DNA of 64,000 nucleotides from Albidovulum sediminicola (GTDB lineage Bacteria > Pseudomonadota > Alphaproteobacteria > Rhodobacterales > Rhodobacteraceae). A program made the position numbers and the translations under genes. Below, piece by piece: positions 62,189 through 64,000 of this stretch. Numbering within the stretch: position 1 is the first letter of the stretch; each line of letters starts with the position of its first letter. The DNA is taken from NCBI RefSeq assembly GCF_025751575.1, contig NZ_JAOWLA010000011.1:1-64000 (forward strand). Direction: 5' to 3'. The notes beneath the pieces are model-generated. The model saw nothing but the letters and a program-made list of their open reading frames with translations, had not been told where the DNA came from and did no database searches.

Positions 62189-63034
62189 TCAGTGGTTGAG
62201 TGCTTCGAGCGCACGGACCGCTTCCTCGAAGTGTTGGGGATGCGTCTCGATCGCTTCCTCAAGAAGCCCGCGGCCGATCACGACATCGCCCTGCTTGATG
62301 GCCGAAAGCGCGATCGTGTAGAGCAGCTGCGCGCGCTCCACCTGGGTCATCGGAATGATCGGCAGATCGTATTTGCGCTGCGCCGCGCGGGCCAGGACGA
62401 GGTTGTTCTTGGCCACGAACATGTTGCGATCGTGGGTCAGGGCCTGGCCGAACAGCTTTTCCGCGCCGGGATAGTCGCCGCGCGTCAGTTTCGAATAGCC
62501 CCAGTTGTTCAGCACACCGGCTGGGCGCGTGGTCATGCCCGCCGCGGTGTCATAGTAACTGTCGGCCTTGTCCCAGCGCTTGTTGGCGTCGGCGATCATC
62601 GCCTCAAGCCGGTAGCGGTCGAAGGTCTCGTAGGTCGGCGGCACGGCGTTCAACTCCGTCTCCGCCCGCTTCCACTCGTTGGAGCGGATCAACGCATCGG
62701 CCAGAAGCACGCGGTCCTCGCTCGTCCCGCTGCCGCCCTGGATGATGTCATTGAGCACCTTCGTCGCCTCGACCGCACGGTTGGCGCGGACCAGCGACTT
62801 CGCGAGGCCGCGCTTGAGATCCACCCGATCGGGCTTTTCACGCACCGCCCGCTGGAAGTAGGCAACCGCCTCCTCCGGGTCGGCCGAGGTCAGCATCACG
62901 TCGTTGAGATTGCTCTCATCGATGACGTTGATGCTTTCCAACGCCTTCTTGACGTCTTGGTCTTTGTTCTTGTCGCAGGCGGACAGCGCAAGCGCGCCCG
63001 CGAGAATGGCGATAAAATGAACCGATTGGCGCAT
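62189..63034 (-). CDS. tadD: TPR lipoprotein of the Tad locus (TadD-like)
   Basis: A 281-residue lipoprotein with a signal peptide ending in LSAC (lipobox, about residue 20). The rest contains about five TPR helix pairs (for example EEAVAYFQRAVREKPDRVDLKRGLAKSLVRANR). TadD proteins help assemble the Tad secretin in the outer membrane. The chosen start (63034, MRQSVHF) has AGGGA upstream. It follows the second TPR gene by 26 bases. Confidence 0.88.
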   Translation of the reverse strand: MRQSVHFIAILAGALALSACDKNKDQDVKKALESINVIDESNLNDVMLTSADPEEAVAYFQRAVREKPDRVDLKRGLAKSLVRANRAVEATKVLNDIIQGGSGTSEDRVLLADALIRSNEWKRAETELNAVPPTYETFDRYRLEAMIADANKRWDKADSYYDTAAGMTTRPAGVLNNWGYSKLTRGDYPGAEKLFGQALTHDRNMFVAKNNLVLARAAQRKYDLPIIPMTQVERAQLLYTIALSAIKQGDVVIGRGLLEEAIETHPQHFEEAVRALEALNH

Positions 63035-63060
63035 TTGCTGCGTCCCTTGCTGCTCTGGCC

Positions 63061-63627
63061 TCACTTCACCGTCAGCAGAAGGTAGACACCGCCCCCACGC
63101 CGCACCAGTGAAAATTCTTCTTCATTATCCTCGGGAGCATAGTCGGGATTGTCTCGCATGGCGAGGGCACGGCGCAGATTTTCGCGTATGGCGTCCGTTC
63201 GGCCACTGTCGAGCGCGAAGGCAGTCTGGAAGGTCTGTGCGGCCTCTGCGACCTCGCCCTTTTCCATCAGCACGACGCCCAGGTTGTTCCAGGCCGGAAC
63301 GAAGCTGTCGTCGAGATCGATCGCATCGCGCAGCGTGCTTTCCGCCTGGCCCAGGCGCCCCAGGTGAAGGTTCGCCGAACCGATCGCGGAATAGACATCG
63401 ACAGTGGCCCCGTGCTGCGAGGCGGCACGGTAATAGGCCTTGAGCGCCAGTTCGTATTCGCCTGCGGCCATCAGGCGGTGGCCGACGATCAGACCGTCGA
63501 TATCCTCGGCCGAGGCGTCGATCGAAGGCGCGAAAGGGGAATCCTTGCTTCGAAAGCCATCGCCGCCCATCTGGCAGGCGGCGAGCAGCAAGACTGAGGC
63601 GGCAAGGGCCGGTAGGTGGCGCGGCAT
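63061..63627 (-). CDS. TPR lipoprotein (second TadD-like protein)
   Basis: A 188-residue lipoprotein (MPRHLPALAASVLLLAAC, lipobox Cys about residue 18) with three or four TPR-like repeats (AWNNLGVVLMEKGEVAEAAQTFQTAFALDSG). Two such proteins in tandem are usual in Rhodobacterales Tad loci. They are likely outer-membrane accessory factors. It starts four bases downstream of tadC. Confidence 0.87.
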   Translation of the reverse strand: MPRHLPALAASVLLLAACQMGGDGFRSKDSPFAPSIDASAEDIDGLIVGHRLMAAGEYELALKAYYRAASQHGATVDVYSAIGSANLHLGRLGQAESTLRDAIDLDDSFVPAWNNLGVVLMEKGEVAEAAQTFQTAFALDSGRTDAIRENLRRALAMRDNPDYAPEDNEEEFSLVRRGGGVYLLLTVK

Positions 63628-63631
63628 GAAC

Positions 63632-64000
63632 CTAGATTTTGAAGTTCGCGAACGCCTCTACCATAGCGTATACGGAGGGGCCGACAATGACGATCAGCAG
63701 CGGCGGCACCGTAAACATCATCGTGCCCAGCGTGATCTTCGTCGGCAGCTTGTTCGCGGCTTCCTCGGCGCGCATGACACGCTTGTCGCGCATTTCCGAG
63801 GCATAGACCCGCAGCGCCTCGGCGATCGAGGTGCCGAAGGTCTGCGACTGGATCATCACGGTCACGAAGGAGGACACATCCGGCACCCCCGCGCGATCCG
63901 CAAAGGCGCGCAGTACCGAGGTCTTTTCCTTGCCGGCCTTCACCTCGGCGGAGACGGTCGAAAGCTCCTCCGCCAGCGCGGGGTAGCCGATGGCGATCTC
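63632..64000 (-). CDS. tadC: type II/IV secretion system F-family protein TadC, C-terminal part
   Basis: The frame runs off the right edge, so only the last 122 codons are seen (starting EIAIGYPALAEELSTVSAEV, ending AMVEAFANFKI). The motif VTVMIQSQTFGTSIAEALRVYA with MRAEEAANKLPTKITLGTMMFTVPPLLIVI is the F-domain and last helix of TadC, an inner-membrane platform protein for Flp pili. The gene is the most upstream of the four visible reverse-strand Tad genes. Confidence 0.93.
   Translation of the reverse strand, partial: EIAIGYPALAEELSTVSAEVKAGKEKTSVLRAFADRAGVPDVSSFVTVMIQSQTFGTSIAEALRVYASEMRDKRVMRAEEAANKLPTKITLGTMMFTVPPLLIVIVGPSVYAMVEAFANFKI

Overview
The window is a chromosomal piece of a high-GC alphaproteobacterium, most likely of the Rhodobacterales (Rhodobacter/Roseobacter type). 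This rests on the codon bias, the number of TRAP-type transporters, a hut operon using the formimidoylglutamate deiminase route, a Kdo transferase (LPS synthesis), a CtrA-type TTAA-N7-TTAA site and a Tad (Flp pilus) locus at the right edge. No rRNA, CRISPR array or prophage was seen. One tRNA gene is present, tRNA-Gly(TCC).

Layout, left to right. 0-1 kb: the cut-off end of an IS5-like element abuts an SDR pseudogene broken by one in-frame TAG, followed by tRNA-Gly. 1.2-6.7 kb: an ABC exporter, an acyl-CoA synthetase, and two small-molecule membrane proteins (BASS-like and TauE/SafE). 6.7-12.5 kb: a TRAP DctPQM system with a DadA-like FAD oxidoreductase, a divergent GntR regulator and an Asp/Glu racemase-family enzyme, probably for uptake and catabolism of an amino or organic acid. 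12.5-16 kb: a PLD/cardiolipin-synthase-like lipoprotein and an MFS exporter with a C-terminal extra domain. 16-19 kb: an NMP (AMP/thymidine) phosphorylase-family enzyme overlapping a PRPP-synthetase homologue, followed by the decayed remnant of a beta-CASP metallo-beta-lactamase nuclease. 19.2-25.3 kb: a small unknown protein behind a CtrA-like site, the ATP-grasp/alpha-E/transglutaminase trio, an orphan periplasmic solute-binding protein and a lipoprotein. 25.3-31.4 kb: a very large envelope protein (hydrolase-like, NodB deacetylase and GT2 synthase regions) divergent from a DUF3131 protein.

31.4-39.2 kb: a crotonase-family enzyme, then a TAXI-TRAP operon (binding protein, fused permease, DUF1850) and a DctB/DctD-like two-component pair whose sigma-54 contact loop reads GAFPGA rather than GAFTGA. 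39.2-50.5 kb is nitrogen catabolism: a LysR regulator, urate hydroxylase PuuD, a phytanoyl-CoA-dioxygenase pseudogene, and hutC/hutD/hutF/hutI/hutH/hutG/hutU, with two related near-palindromes at the hutC/hutD and hutF/hutI divergent starts as likely HutC operators. 50.5-56 kb is housekeeping: Kdo transferase, a PLP dehydratase, Nudix, DUF1178, SDR and aspartate kinase. 56-57.75 kb is a lower-GC island with an alginate-lyase-like secreted protein and an ORF fragment, bracketed by a 47-bp inverted repeat. 57.8-64 kb: a 3-hydroxyisobutyrate-dehydrogenase-like protein, an AAA ATPase, a polytopic membrane protein, and Tad genes (prepilin peptidase, two TPR lipoproteins, partial TadC).

The candidates most worth following up are the phosphorylase/PRPP-synthetase/beta-CASP cassette, the inverted-repeat-bounded island, the giant polysaccharide protein with its divergent DUF3131 partner, and the GAFPGA regulator. 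All functions are read from sequence motifs and context; no database search was run.
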